Shown: in pieces, positions 46,010 through 58,397 of the stretch
Position numbering within the stretch: the first letter of the stretch is position 1
How the letters are laid out: each line of letters begins with the position of its first letter
Assembly (NCBI GenBank): GCA_031213475.1
Contig: JARUPZ010000002.1
Location: 10,856,466-10,920,465 of the forward strand
Origin: Nereocystis luetkeana
Lineage: Eukaryota; Sar; Phaeophyceae; Laminariales; Laminariaceae
Reading direction: 5' to 3'
DNA: 64,000 bases
Position numbers and translations under genes: made by a program
Notes under the pieces: generated by a model
What the model saw: only the letters and a program-made list of their open reading frames with translations
Databases searched by the model: none
Told to the model about the DNA's origin: nothing

Positions 46010-47628
46010 GTGAACGATATTTTTGTTTTTTCGTTTATTTTATTTTCGAACACAACGGCGCAATCGTTGTTGAGATATTTTGATTTTCTTCGAGACAGAA
46101 GATGAATTGCTCCTGCGGCCGTCCCACAAAGGTCTGAAGTCTGAAGGTCCAACAGCAACTTGGGTTGGATACGCCTTTGTGAGCCAAGAGAGTCGCCTGA
46201 GAGGAAACATTAAGCCGGACATCCTTGGCGGGTGTGCATTTTGTTGTAGGCTTCGACCGGGCGATTTGCGGACAAATGGTGATCGGCCCGACCTGCTGTG
46301 TGTGTTTTGAGCTGGCCTTCCCACCATCCATGTCGTTCGTACATTTTTCACTTTTTCACGTTTATATTCTTCGTTCGTTGTGTGTGTGGATCACTCCTCT
46401 CTGTCGGACCACATCCACACCACCACCGCGGTACCAGTAGAGTATGACCTGATCCCAAGGTTGGATTTGAAACCTCACCTTCTGAAGATAGATGCGCTCG
46501 AGGGCTGCTTTGTCCAGCTGTTTGTATGCCGTACGTACTGGTATTATACTGCTATAGATTTGCTTGCGTACGGGATAATGACGCGTTTCGAGTAGAGTAC
46601 CGGTACTGCTCTTGTCTATTGTACTCTCTTCCGAGACGGGGCGTCGGATTTCAGGGTCGATGCCATGCACCACGGCTGCGGCGGCGGCTGCTGCTGCTGC
46701 TGCTGCTGTGCTGCACAGCCCTGTATCTCCCCTGAAGTAGAGAAGACAACGAGAACGCCCCTTCCTCCTCGGGTCCGACGCCTGCTCCCACAAGTGTGAG
46801 CAGGGCTGTTAATAGCGTTGATCGAGTCATATCTTGATTATATGGCCGATACATCCCTCTCCCAGCATGCCTCACTATCCCAGCATGCACCCAACCAAAC
46901 TCGCAGTCCCCTACGCGTCCGTACAACAATACGTACTGGCAAGATGGTACATGCCAGGTACCAGTACCAGGTTATATATTTGTATTTGATGCAGGATTCG
47001 AACTCGTTTATCTGGTATATCATATCCTAGTACCTGGTCACCACGTACCTGCTGGTTATGACTATTGCTGCAAGTGCCGTTGCCGGCGAAGATCAACTAC
47101 CATACATCGTACGAAGATCAACTACATCGTACAAAGATCAACTACATCGTATTAATAGCAGCTGTGTGTCTCTACGTACGTACCAGGTACATGATACTAT
47201 CACACTGTTATAATACCACGGTGTATCGGCGCCGCCGGCCCGATGCCTCTCTCACGTATACATCTTGATACGGGTGCTCGTATTACATCATTTTACACCA
47301 GTATTTATAGTGCCTAGTGTCGAATGTCGTACAGCTGTAGTTGTCAATATTAATAGTACCAGGTATTAATACGTACCTGGTAGTTATTAGTAGTATGAGC
47401 TTGAAATACAGCACGTATGATTGAAGTACACCGCGCGGCTCCGTTCGGGTGATGATATACGCTATTAATAGGTTCAGTTGAGTAGAAGGAACGCTGACGA
47501 GACCAGGCAGTTTCAGTGCTGCTGCTGCAGCTGCCGTACTTCCGTCTGTTATATACCTGGTTTGTCGTGATATCAGCATACCAGTGCCAACGCACCTCTG
47601 AGCACGCATATCTGGTGTCCCTGGTATG

Positions 47629-47713
47629 CCACACTGCCTTCGGACGGAAATATAAGGACCTTTGCTGTATTAATATGACTATAGAACGGTCCTTACATTT
47701 CCGTCCATAGTGG
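47629..47713. mobile_element. Short hairpin element, family 3, copy 1
   Basis: Inverted arms GGACGGAAATATAAGGACC and GGTCCTTACATTTCCGTCC around an AT-rich centre with TAATAT. A second copy with changed but related arms lies at 58592-58666. It is too small to code and is probably a miniature non-autonomous element. Confidence 0.75.
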
Positions 47714-47893
47714 CACTTCGGAGAGGGCGTGCATGATGCGCAAAGGGGGGCGCTCCTTTTTGCGTTGTTTGAAGTTGCAATGGTACTACCCCCGTTCGCA
47801 TCGAAATAAGAAACACCGCCGTCATACCGACTATGCGCCAAGAAATGGCCAAAAGGATTCTGACTTTCACGGCGTGTGTCACGCGACACACGT

Positions 47894-47895
<2 letters not shown>

Positions 47896-47931
<36 letters not shown>
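47896..47931 (+). repeat. (CAG)n microsatellite
   Basis: Twelve consecutive CAG/AGC units outside any supported exon. Confidence 0.95.
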
Positions 47932-48941
47932 CATTCGTGATGGCGTACCTACAGCAGTAAGAAATACCAGGTACCTGGTGTTTATTCCATGGGTATGTAC
48001 CTTCAAGTATTCGACGCAGCCAGGTATGTATATATGCTCCAGGTATGGCATTACCACAGGCATATCCATACTACCGGTAGTCGGGACGGACTTGAAACCA
48101 TGAACAGCAGTACTTACTGTGACCACAGAACTTGTATCTCTTCTAGGATTGAAGAATCGGCACGGACACTGGTTGTGCTGGATGTCGACGGGTAGAAAGA
48201 ACGGTTTAATGTGAAGAACACACACACCAGTATATCTGATTCTAATAATAGGATTCATATTCCAAGTATATATTACCGTATGCCAGGTATCGCGGAAGAT
48301 AGATAACCCCTCCCCTCCCTTCGGACGAATTTCAGAGCTATTAATAGACTTTTTCATGACGGGAGGGTGTAAACACGCCTATTATATAAATACCGAGCGA
48401 CGCATGTATGGACAAGTATCGATGAGATGTTTCGAACGCCACCCTGTTTTCGTTGTGTGTGCCCCCCTTGACGTTTATGAGTCGTTTGTCCCCCAAAACG
48501 GGATTTTGCAGTTCTAAGTGGGTTAATGCATGTTTTGGAGAAAAGCGACTCCGAAAAATCGTCCCAGGGGGTGTGCTATCTTGTCACATCTGTGATGCGG
48601 TATCATATATATGTCAGAGTAGGGGCAATCAAACGACAGCAGAAAACTTTTCCTCTACGTATACAAGTATGTACTTACGTCGTGCTCGTATGAAACATAA
48701 AAACAGATTTTAACAAGGACCAGGTCGTATATTAATTGTTCGCAGTCGCACCCCATGCCTCGCGCGACTACATACTTCAGATCCATGATTGCTGACGCTC
48801 TCCATGCCCCCCCCCTCCCCCCGCCGTCGACCGGCGACCGGCCCATTATCTTTCGTCCCGTCGGTCGCGGTCACAACATTGCATGCTGTGCGTTCGTTCG
48901 TGTCTGTGTGTGCGGTTTATTGCCCCGGACGGGGGTGCCAG

Positions 48942-49130
48942 CTCGCCGAAAAGGGCACCCGCCTGGCCCCGTGCGATGCGAAAGCCCTTAAGGACCTTTG
49001 CGCCGGCGTGACCTGGATGCAGAGGGTACCGCCGCCCGTGTTGGCGAGCTACCGCGCGCTGTACGTGATTCTGCGGGGAGACGCGGCCGACGCCGAGGAG
49101 GAGATCAACCGGTGCGGGTGGCGGATGGCT
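48942..49130 (+). CDS. Candidate upstream exon of the TBC gene
   Basis: A GC-rich, exon-like segment between GGTGCCAG and the donor GCT|GTATGT, 63 codons, phase 0 at both ends. It reads LAEKGTRLAPCDAKALKDLC, later VPPPVLASYRALYVILRGD and EEEINRCGWRMA. The helical pattern L-x2-L then R/L-rich then W is compatible with the poorly conserved N-terminus of a TBC domain, and the phase fits the exon at 52014. The gap to that exon is 2.9 kb, filled with repeats and a SINE, so joining them is an inference; it could belong to another gene. Confidence 0.45.
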
Positions 49131-49849
49131 GTATGTGTCATTTGTCATGCATTCCTCGTCCGTATCCCGTGATTTTTGAAGCGTATGTAGGAGGGGTGAC
49201 CCACGTACAGCGGTACATACTAACCTGCGATGTGTTCGATGGTATCGTCTAACCAGTCGGCGCTGGTGTCATTTCTTCAGCCGCGGTGAACTTGCTCACG
49301 GATGTACCCGCATGAGGTGATGATGTTTCGAGTTTCATGAGGTAGGGTTTTTGTCATGAGACTGGGAGAGAGTTTTTTTTCCCCCCCGATGGTGGCCGAG
49401 ATATTTTTGTACCGGACGATGATTTAGTTCGGCCTCGGCTAAACGGCGGCCACCACCACCCCGACCCTGACCTCTACCCTTATCTCTGACCCTATCCAGA
49501 GGTCTCTTTGGTGGATGTGCCATGGAGTCGTTGTGCGTGGAAAGGCTATTTTAATATTATCAGTTGCTGTGGGGATATATTTAAGGGGCTTCGCCTACGC
49601 GGGCAGATCTACGCGAGATGTCCTCTGCTGGTTAGAAGGGATAGATAATACAGGGCTCGGCACTGGCACGGGATGTACTGCCAATATTAATAGTGATCTA
49701 CTGATCGACCTGGCCAGCATATTCACCAGCACTCTTTGTCGTACGTACACCCAAAAAAACATTTGTCGTACGTACACCAAAAAAACACGCCATATTATGG
49801 TAAAAAAAAAACACTACTACTGTAATAGAGCTGCACCCCGGCCTCAAAA

Positions 49850-50165
49850 TTTGGAAACAGGTACCCGACCGGGTGGGGGGCGGTTGAGGCGGAACCGGAA
49901 CCGGGTACCCGGGTACCGGCAGACACGGTTACCCGGGTTACCACACAAGATTTGCTCCCCTTCTAGCGTTTGAGCGGCGGCGGATGAGGCGGACACGGGT
50001 ATCTGGGTACCCGGGTGCCCGAGTACCCGGGTTACCATACACTATTTGCTCCCCTTTTAGAGTTTGAGCGGGGGCGTGGTAAGGTGGACACGGGTACCCG
50101 GGTACCCTGGTTACCATACACTATTTGCTCCCCTTGTAGCTTTGGAGCGGCGGCGTGGTAGGCAA
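49850..50165 (+). repeat. Tandem repeat with GGTACCCGG units
   Basis: Three degenerate copies of 80-95 bp, each with CCCGGGTTACCA, then TTTGCTCCCCTT, then TTTGAGCGGCGG or similar. Markers fall at about 49951, 50045 and 50124. Confidence 0.8.
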
Positions 50166-51077
50166 GGCAGGTATTATTAGGGGTATTCTCTATTCTCGGT
50201 CTTTAGTATGCAGGGGCGAGAGGCGAGAGTCTAGAGGCACAGCCGCTGGAGTGTAAATCAATGTATACCCCAGTCTTGGGGCCTCCGTATAGAACAGTTG
50301 ACGGGTACGCGGGTACCCGGGGTACAAATACCCGCGGTTCCGTGAATTGGACCGGGACGGTCCCGGTTCCGAGGGTTCCGGGTACCCGGTTCTCAGTCAG
50401 ACGGGGTACGTTTCGGGAGGATAGAGGAGAGACAGTAGTAATAGTATACTCCTACCAGGGACAATCCAGCATACTGATTGATTTTGATGACACTAAAATC
50501 GCTACCGGCTTAGTCATCCAGTGCCCTGCCCTAATATCAATATAATAGTGTTAGTACGTAGCCTAGACTGGCCAGTCAGCTATTGATGTACGGGGGACAT
50601 ATACAGCAGTAATCATGACCAAATATGGCGAGCAAACATCGAACATAGGGGTATACTAGTTTCTTTGGTCCCTCGTGGTTTCTGATTCCTATACACGGCC
50701 GCCCGTAAATATCGACACTAACAGCAGGTTATCCCTTCTAACCAACAGCAGCAGCGTCGAACACGCCTACGTACGCATACTATGTGTATACGAGTACAGT
50801 CAGTATCATTTGACGGGCAGCCGCCAAGGAACTCCCCACACTAAAGCCAGTATATTTGTTGGGTCCAGGGAGGCCTTGACGGGCCAAAACTACTACCTGG
50901 TATGTACCAACGCTCCATAGACCGCCAACCGACATGTCTCGGAGCAAATCATGCATGCCAGGTTTATACCAGGTATGTACGAGTCTGACGGTAAACGTGG
51001 GGCCTTTTTTACTATTTTTTATTTCCATCCCACGTATTGTGTTCGCCCATCCTGCTCCTGCCCCCTCTTGGTAACCG

Positions 51078-51355
51078 TACATAGCTCAGAGCCGGGGTCG
51101 CATAGTAGTCTCTTCTCACCGCCCCCCCCCCCCCCCCCCGCGCCAGGTGCCTTGCAATGCGTTTCGCGAAAACGGCTGAGCAACTTCTAGCGACGATTTG
51201 TGCCTACCCCCGCTGTACAGAATGGGCGCTCTCGACAGCGGTGGTTGGTGTCATTTTAGAGACGAAACTTGGTGCGGAGAATCGAACCCACGACCTCAAC
51301 TCCAGCAGTATTCGTTTGTTTAACCGGTTAACTACTACCCAGACCACCGCGGCGA
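51078..51355 (-). mobile_element. tRNA-derived SINE, copy 2
   Basis: On the minus strand the head reads GTGGTCTGGGTAGTAGTTAA and the B box GTGGGTTCGATTCTCC (complement of 51276-51291). The tail GGTGAGAAGAGACTACTATG then CGACCCCGGCTCTGAGCT matches copy 1 at 43390-43429. A C run at 51121-51139 lies just inside the tail. Confidence 0.7.
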
Positions 51356-52013
51356 CCGGCTTCCGCGGCGATGTACAGATGTAGATGGATGCTGCTGTAG
51401 ATGTGTGAGTTGCCTGGTATCGATTTTGTGGTAGGTGCCTTACCGAGAGAGGGGGTGGTTGTTGAGGCCTCGTACAATAGAGTACTCGCGGCGACATCAA
51501 GTGTGCTGTACTGTTACATACATACATATGATACGCTGCTGTGTCATATTGTCGCTGTGCTATATACGTCTCACTCCTCGGCATCCGCTGGCTCCTGATT
51601 GCGGTACACGCACGCACGCACCGACACAAGAGCAGACAGGTTTTTCCCTCGTGGTCCGAAAGGTGTGACAGGTGTTACATACCAGGTAGCTTGCACTATT
51701 CATACTCATAGTTATGCCCTAAACGTTGCGTATTGAAAAGGAACACAGGTGCTGCTCTGTACCGGCAACACCGCTGTTACTCCTAGCTACGAATGCTCTT
51801 ATTTTTTATCGTTTCCTGGAAGCTATGGAGCTACCGTTTCTGTACTTGCCGGATTCCTGACACGAAGACTTCAATTGACACCCAAGCTATTTCAAGTAGC
51901 CCAATAACTGCTGTGACCGACCCGGCCCTTAATACGAGTAAAATCCGATTTTGTCTTTTATAGCTACCACCAGCTATCATCCTACTGGTATCCACCCATC
52001 GCTGTCTCTCAAG

Positions 52014-55000
52014 CGATTCGTGAAACGTCTCGTGTCGCGCGGCAGAGACATCCTGCGGACGGTGCGAGCGGTGACCGGACTGCTGCTGGATTTTTCGCAG
52101 GATCAGAGGGGAGATTTCGCGGGGTCGATCAACCGCGTCCTGAACGCCCTCGCGCACGTGGACGACATGGGCTACTGTCAGGTGCCACCACCAAGCTTCG
52201 TAGCTACCAATGTAAATGGATGGATGGATGGATGGATGGATGGATGGATGGATGGATGGATGGTCATCTCGAGTTTTTTTCCTGATGCCCCACGGGTCCC
52301 CCGGTGCAAAGCGCAGAAACACCTTGATACACCGAACGGCGCGTGTTCGTGGCACGTACATACGCGAGGATAAGCTGTTTGTGGTCCGATTCCATTATAC
52401 CGCTTTTTTGTTTGCTGTACGACGTATTTGTATAGCCTTATGGACATACCTTGGGAGAGCACTAGCACTATCCCTTGCCCCGTCGGAGTTGTTGCTGTGT
52501 CGTGTCACATTGGTTTGTCTATACGGCGGTGAAAAGGTTTCGCGTCAGTCAATCTGGGACGGCGCTTGCCCGCTCTCGAAAGTTAAAAGGGTGTTGTGTC
52601 TGCGGTAGTCGTGGTCTTTCCCCCCTCGCCATCGGCTCTGCTGTCGTTGATAGAGCGATTGGTAAGCAGACCCGCGGCGCCCACTTGCCGCCCGATGGAC
52701 CAGGAGGCCAGCCGAGGAGCGCTGTCTCTTCTCGGACCGAAACAGCAGTGGCGTACGTCGTCATATTTTATTGATATCATACGTGCGTATTTTACGTAGG
52801 ATACGTCGTTTTGATTCCCCTGCAGTTGTCCAGCAGAGTCAGGGGGCGCGTCGGTAGCGGCCTGCTCACGGCGACTGGCCCGACCAGCAGTTACATACAG
52901 AGCACATCGTAACAGCCCTCGAGCAATCCGCACTCCTTCGGCAAGTCATTTTCTCTGTCTCTCTGTCTGTCTCTCTCTCTCTCTCTCTTCCTTTTTGTTC
53001 CTCTCTCGAGCTTAAGCTTGAGATTGCCGCTGAACTCCGTTGGAGATCGGCCGCCGCGAGTCTTTTGTCGCCTGGTTTTTGTTCCAACCCGATAAAATTG
53101 GGACGTGCCAAATTATCTATAAAGCTTCTGGGCCCCTTGTCTCGATCCTTTGTTTTTGTTTTCTAAACCTTGCAGGGTCAGAACTATGTGGTGGACGTGA
53201 TGATGAAGGCGGGGCTGCCGGAGAGGGAAACGTTCTGTTTGTTCCTGTACCTGCTGAGGCAGGGCCATCTTCACGGCATCTACCGAAAGGAGGTGTGACC
53301 GAGTGGCCAGCTGCTTCTATCTCTGTTTTTTTTTTTTTTTTGGGGGGGGGGGGGTTCCCCGCTGCTGTATGGCATCGTCGTTCTTTGACCACGGTGCTGC
53401 TGCTGCTGTATCAGGTACTGTATACTAATAATACTACCCTGTACCGGGGGGAAGAAGGGACGATACCTGTGACCACGGCTTGTCCAGAGATCGCCGAGGG
53501 TAAAACCTCCTGCGCGTCAAGCCGGAAAGTAGATGTGACGATAGAAAATATACATGAATGACGCCTCTGCCGGGCGGGCCACCGGACACCTACCCGATAC
53601 GGCCTAATCTGCTTGTGTGTGTGCATGTTTGCTTTTTTTTCGCGGCGTGCCACTTTGTTCCGGCACCCGTGTGTCATGCCGTCGCTTCTCTCTTCTTGTG
53701 CCATGGCTGGCTGCCTGCCTGCCTGCCTGTCTGCCTGCCTGCCTGCCAGGTGCCGATGCTTGCAGGATACATGGACAAGTTCGAGGAGCAATTGCGACTG
53801 AGAATGCCCAAGCTCGCCGCGCACTTTGAGGTAATACCTGGTCCACGATATCGAACGGGAAATCACGTGTCACCCTTGCACGAGGAGCGATTCATTTCCC
53901 TATGACTTTATGCCCTATATATGTCGCACCCGAACAAACATCCTTCATGAAGCCCTATGAAACCCGTGTTAGTATGCGCAGCTTGCAAAAATGAGTTTCG
54001 ACGAGATCCTCGACCTCACAGCTGCAGTTTTTGCGTTTGTTTTTAATAGATACGTAGTAAATGTAGGGCACGGTTGTAGAACGGCAGCGACGAGGACGCG
54101 AGGAGGAGCTTGGTCTGCGCGGTGAGCGCTGACAGCACGCTTCCTAGAACAGTACCTGGTATATACGAAGTAACGCAAAGGTGGTGGTCGCTTTAGTTGT
54201 ATGATCAGTTTGATTAGCACAGCAAAGGTTGCGTGCTAGGGTTGAGCTGTGAAAGGTTGCTCCGGCCGCTACGTATGTACTTCGTATTTAGAGGAACAAC
54301 ACTCCGCACCCAGTAAAACCCAGCTGTTGCTCTATGGTGCGAGTGTTTTATGCCCACGCCGTCCCCCCCCCCCCCCCTCCCCGATTCTGCCGTCTCCCAT
54401 GTGTTGCCGACCGTTTGTGCCTCAAAAGAAATAAAAAATACACCCCACGCATGCACAAAAACTACAGCCAAACAAACCAACAAACGCACCCTTGCTCAGT
54501 ACGGTTGCGTAGCACAGCAGTAGTCGCCATTTGCCATTTGGATCTCCACAACTGCTGGGTCTGTTTTGTATGCCGTGCCGATCACCGGGTCTCCCGAGCG
54601 CCAGCCACCCTACCGCCTGCGGACGCGCGGCGGCGCCACGCCCCCCCCACCCCCCACACACACGGCAGCCCACGTTAACCGATTAAAACACAACCCGAAC
54701 ACAAACGTCCTTTCTTCCCTTTTTTTTCCTTTCCAGGCGGAACACTACCCGCCGCCGCTGTACGCGCTGGAGTGGATCACAACCCTCTTCGGCCTCGCCG
54801 CCCAGCCGCTCGTATCCCTCGTAGCCCTCGACCTCTTCCTGGCGGGCGCCCGCAATCCGGTGCTCCGGATGTGCGTGGCGCTTCTCGGGGGAATGGAAGA
54901 CGACCTGCTCGCCCTGGACCAGGAAGGCCTCTTGAAGGAGTTCCGCTCCAGGGCTGTGGAGGCGGATGCAGAGGAGGTGGCTGTTTTTGTTTTTTTTTCA

Positions 55001-58000
55001 CTGCTGTTTTTCGCTGTGTGGAGGCTTGGAGCGTTGGATTATGAAGCCGGGGGTAGGGGGGGTGGGTGCATGTTTTTTTTCTTCCGCTTTTCCGGGGTTT
55101 TGTTTAGCCTGTTCGTGAGCTTGTGACCGCGGACAATGGATTTTTATGGCGACGAGTTAGCGTAAGAACGACGACGAAAAAAAGCAACAACAACAACAAC
55201 AACAACAACGCCTGTGGTGGAAAGGAGGGTATTTCTCGTGCGTGTTTTCTGGCCCCTGTGTAGTCTCGCTCGTGGATGGTTGGGCAGCGGGTATGATTTT
55301 GGTAGAAGGTGGTCGGTTGTCGTTGTCGCGCACGAGTCGATGTGAAGGGCAAGTCTTGCGTAAATGACTCAAAGCGCGTCGAGGAAAAAAATCTCCGACC
55401 CCCAATTTTGTACACATTCGCCCGCGTTTTCGGTACTACCTGTTTCGGGCGGGGGGGAACAATCAAAGCCCACCATGGACCCAAAAAAAAACTACGACGC
55501 GTTACCTATTTCGTACCTGGTATGTGCCATATTTGGTTAGGGTAGTATATTCCGTCGTAATAGTGAATATTAGACTCATACGGGGGGGGGCATATTAAAT
55601 AGGACCTACGGTACACACCAAAACCTATATATTTCGCTATTTTTATTTACAATATTTGGTCCTATTTACTATGGTCCCCCGTATTAGGACTTTTTTTTTT
55701 ACAGCGGTCGGGGTAGAAGGGTTTGGCGTCGCCGTACGAAGGACCGCTCTTGGCGTAAAATATAAGAGATCGCGTGGTCTTTGCGTTGATGCCCCTAACG
55801 GTCCTCATTTCACCCGCTCTGAGAGTGGTACAGAGATACCGCAGCGGTAGTGAGTTAGTAGTGTCGTACTACGGTGCCGCTCGTGGTCGGGCCGCACCGT
55901 ACTGCTCCGGTGCTCGTTTGCGTCGTTTTGATCGTGGGCTTGGCAACAATGACGATTCCCCCGCGACGAAAGGTGATCGTGCGAGCCTTGAGCGACGGAG
56001 GAGGGCCAGCGGCGGAGGTGAAACGGTCGAGGGCCGGGGCGGATAGGCACCTCGGCTGGTCGACGGGGCCCGACTATCTCCTCGTCCTCCGTTCTAGACA
56101 CTGCCAGACGGTGGGCCTGGTGGAGCTTAGGGAGGAAGCCAAGAACGGCCTCCTGCTTCAAAACTCCGAGCTTCAGGTACTGTACCGCCCGACCGAGCAG
56201 AACCACGCGCAACAGTATGCTCGTTTTGGGAACGGTGCGACTTCATTCTTAGCGGTATGCTGGTACACGACAACCGTCTGCGGCGCGTGTCGCGTGTGAG
56301 TGTGTGTGTTTTGTGTGTGGGTGTTTTTTGTTTTTTTGTTGTTGTGTGTTTTTGCGTCGTGTACATACTGTAGGAGTTCCACGCCGAGACGTGTTTTTGT
56401 TCCGCTTGGGAAGCGTGCGTTCCAACCATGACAATTTGGGCAAAAACCGAAACTCGTATCGTATCGTGTCGCGTCGTATCGTATCGTATCGTATCGTATG
56501 TGCCTTCTGTCCTGACACTGCCGTGCCCTCCCTTGCAATTCACCGCCTTCCCTTTTTCCTAGGATGCCCTGCTTGCGGTAACCCGGTCGATAGGCTGGGG
56601 TTGCCTGCGGAGTTGCTGGATGAGAAGCTGTCTCGTGGCCGGGAGCGACCACGAGCGATATCTCCTCGCCAGCGAGTCCCTTCGGTTCGTGATCACCAAC
56701 GGAGGACACTCGAAGGCTGCCGCCTTTCTGCTGGTGAATACACGTAGGCGTTTTTTTTTTTGGGGGGGGGGGGAAGGGATTGTTGTGAGTAGACGTTGTT
56801 GTTTGGGAGGGGTCGCTGTCAGTTGGCGTTCTTGTTGGGAGGGGCTGCTTGGAGCAGGCGTGCTCGTTGGGAGGGTTGCTGTGTGTAGGCGTTTTTGTCT
56901 GGAGGGTTGGTTGTTGTCTGTCTCTCAGTGTGTGTAGGTGCGTTTCGTCTGCCCGACGAATGTCCGAGGCGCGCTTGTTGAGTGCTTCCAGGTATCTCGG
57001 ACACCCCTTTCCACCTACGTGCAGGGCCTCGAGTATCACTGCCACCAGTAGGGCGTGTTGGATGGGAGCATTGTAGCGCGTATGGTCACTCGGGCGGACA
57101 CGTATAGTAGGCCGTGTACGCCGTAAACCGCACACACACAGCTGTCGCGGTCAACCCACCCCTCCGCGACGCAACCGAATATATATAGGGGGTTCGGGCA
57201 GCCCTTTCCGCCACGGCGACATGTCAGCATCACACACGGCTCGTTTCGCCTGCCGATAAGTTCAACCCTGCCCGCACACCCACCCCACCCATCCACCCAC
57301 CGCACCCCACCCCACCCCACCCCACCCCCGCCCACCTGCTTATCTACCTATAACACCAAACCGAGAGATGACTGCAAACCGCTCCATCCGTTCGTGTGTT
57401 TTGTTTTCTCTCGTCCGTCGTCCCAATGTTGTCTCTTTTTTTTTTTTTTTTTTGCTGTCAGGGAGTGGGCGGGGCAGACGCGAACGGGGTAGACTCTAGG
57501 CTCCTCTCGTGCCTCCACCTGGTCGCTCTCTTCAACCGCCCGGACGTGGCGAGGGTGTTGCTCATGTGCGGGGCGTCTCCGAAGCTGGTGGGCGGGGTCA
57601 CGCGGGCGGCGGCGGCGCGCGGGGGGAAGCTGTGGTCCCCCTTAGAGATGGCGGAGGAGGCGTGCACGGAGGGGGGGGAGCTCGACGACGGTGAGAATAC
57701 ATGGAGCTCTTACCTCTGCAGAGCTATTACTACGAGTACTACGAGTAGCACTTGGGCGCACGAGCCTTTAAAAGAACGTGCCTTATCTACTGTCCATTCG
57801 CCTCGATGCGAGCCTTAGGCAAAAGCCTCACTGCCCTTCTCCAAAGCAGCGAGTGCCCGAGCCTTCACCCTTGTATTACGGGGGACCATAGTTAATAGGA
57901 CCAAATATTGTTAGTAGAAATGGTCAAATATATAGGTGTTTTATGTATACCACAGGTCCTATTAACTATGGCCCCCCGTAGTAGAACTGCAGTCCCGTTT

Positions 58001-58397
58001 GGGGGGAAAATCGCTTGAAATATGACTGGGTTTGTCCCCAAAAACGGGGCTGCAGTCCTGCTTACAAGGGTCATCTCGTCTGTAGCTGTACATCTAAAAT
58101 GCCATACAATACATGGGTACCTGTTGGTATTCTTCTTTGCTGGTGTGGTTCAGTGCCTCGTCGGATTTGATCATATTCCAATCCCGGGGGTTGTCCGAGC
58201 GTGTTGACAAGCGCTCAACAAAACGAGCTCGGGTTTCTTGTTTTCTTTTTGTTTTTTGTTTTTTGGTTTTTGGTTTTTGTGTCTCAGATGGTCGACTCCG
58301 CGGGTTGTTTGGGTTCGCCGTACGCTACGGTCGTACCGTGGGCAAGTTCCTGTCGCCCCCGACTCGTCTGCCGATGCTTGGGGGTACTGCTGTGTAG
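52014..58397 (+). CDS. TBC (Rab-GAP) domain protein with ankyrin repeats, multi-exon
   Basis: Core exons on the plus strand: 52014-52181, 53176-53292, 53750-53830, 54737-54976, 55973-56176, 56563-56733, 57462-57690 and 58288 onward; all are AG/GT-bounded and phase-compatible. The first four encode a TBC domain, the GTPase-activating fold for Rab GTPases: RDILRT (the D-x2-R-T arginine-finger motif), MGYCQ joined to GQNYVVD (the YxQ glutamine-finger motif, split by an intron), then [36 protein letters not shown] and [17 protein letters not shown]. Both catalytic residues are present, so the protein should be active on a Rab in membrane traffic. Exons at 56563 and 57462 encode two ankyrin repeats ([22 protein letters not shown] and [20 protein letters not shown] then LMCGASP). 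The exon at 58288 ([15 protein letters not shown]) can read to a TAG at 58395-58397, or use the donor GTACTG at 58384 to join a further exon. The exon at 55973 has a weak acceptor (AAAG) and no recognised domain. The true 5' end is not in hand: 48942 is a candidate exon. Confidence 0.75.
52216..52263 (+). repeat. (ATGG)n microsatellite in intron
   Basis: Twelve nearly perfect tetranucleotide units 35 bp after the splice donor of the first TBC exon. Confidence 0.95.
53703..53749 (+). repeat. (GCCT)n run forming the 3' splice site
   Basis: Tandem GCCT units run directly into CAG|GTGCCGATG, so the microsatellite serves as polypyrimidine tract for the TBC exon at 53750. Confidence 0.8.
53978..54018 (+). 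repeat. Short duplicated ORF start, copy 1
   Basis: CAGCTTGCAAAAATGAGTTT followed by CGACGAGATCCTCGACCTCACA encodes [12 protein letters not shown] sister copy at 61367-61407 (MGFDETLDLT) shares about 35 of 41 positions. It lies in a TBC-gene intron in plus orientation. Origin unknown, probably a mobile or duplicated gene fragment. Confidence 0.6.
55578..55686 (-). mobile_element. MITE family 1, copy 7
   Basis: About 109 bp with ATACGGGGGGGGCATATTAA at the left and ACTATGGTCCCCCGTATTA at the right; the left arm is partly decayed (CATATTAAATAGGACC). It lies in the intron between the exons at 54737 and 55973. Confidence 0.85.
56454..56500 (+). repeat. (CGTAT)n microsatellite
   Basis: Imperfect CGTAT pentamers over 47 bp, 60 bp before the acceptor of the exon at 56563. 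Confidence 0.9.
57874..57982 (+). mobile_element. MITE family 1, copy 8
   Basis: A 109-bp copy with TATTACGGGGGACCATAGTT and AACTATGGCCCCCCGTAGT ends. It lies in the intron between the ankyrin exon at 57462 and the exon at 58288. Confidence 0.95.

Larger units (their letters stand above)
46010..48941. other. Region without a confident gene
   Basis: Holds possible small exons of unrecognised genes (see 45944), a GCT run at 46690-46709, a CAG run at 47896-47931, a ~22-bp tandem repeat with GAAGATCAACTAC (47086-47155), and a short hairpin element at 47629-47713. The longer ORFs (179 and 154 codons, minus strand) are interrupted by these repeats and show no domain. Confidence 0.45.
49131..52013. 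other. Repeat-rich presumed intron
   Basis: No coding segment is recognised. It contains a tandem array built on GGTACCCGGGTAC words with TTTGCTCCCCTT markers (49850-50165), a related GGTACCCGG patch at 50305-50400, a C run at 51121-51139 and a SINE at 51078-51355. Confidence 0.5.

Noticed and set aside
46486..46524. Minus-strand mini-exon LDKAALERIYLQK
   Set aside because: Good AG and GT borders, but no partner exons with compatible sequence were found; kept only as a remark.
57396..57461. Start of the ORF at 57396 as a gene start
   Set aside because: The T-rich part translates as Phe-rich sequence and is the polypyrimidine tract before the acceptor at 57461; coding starts at 57462.
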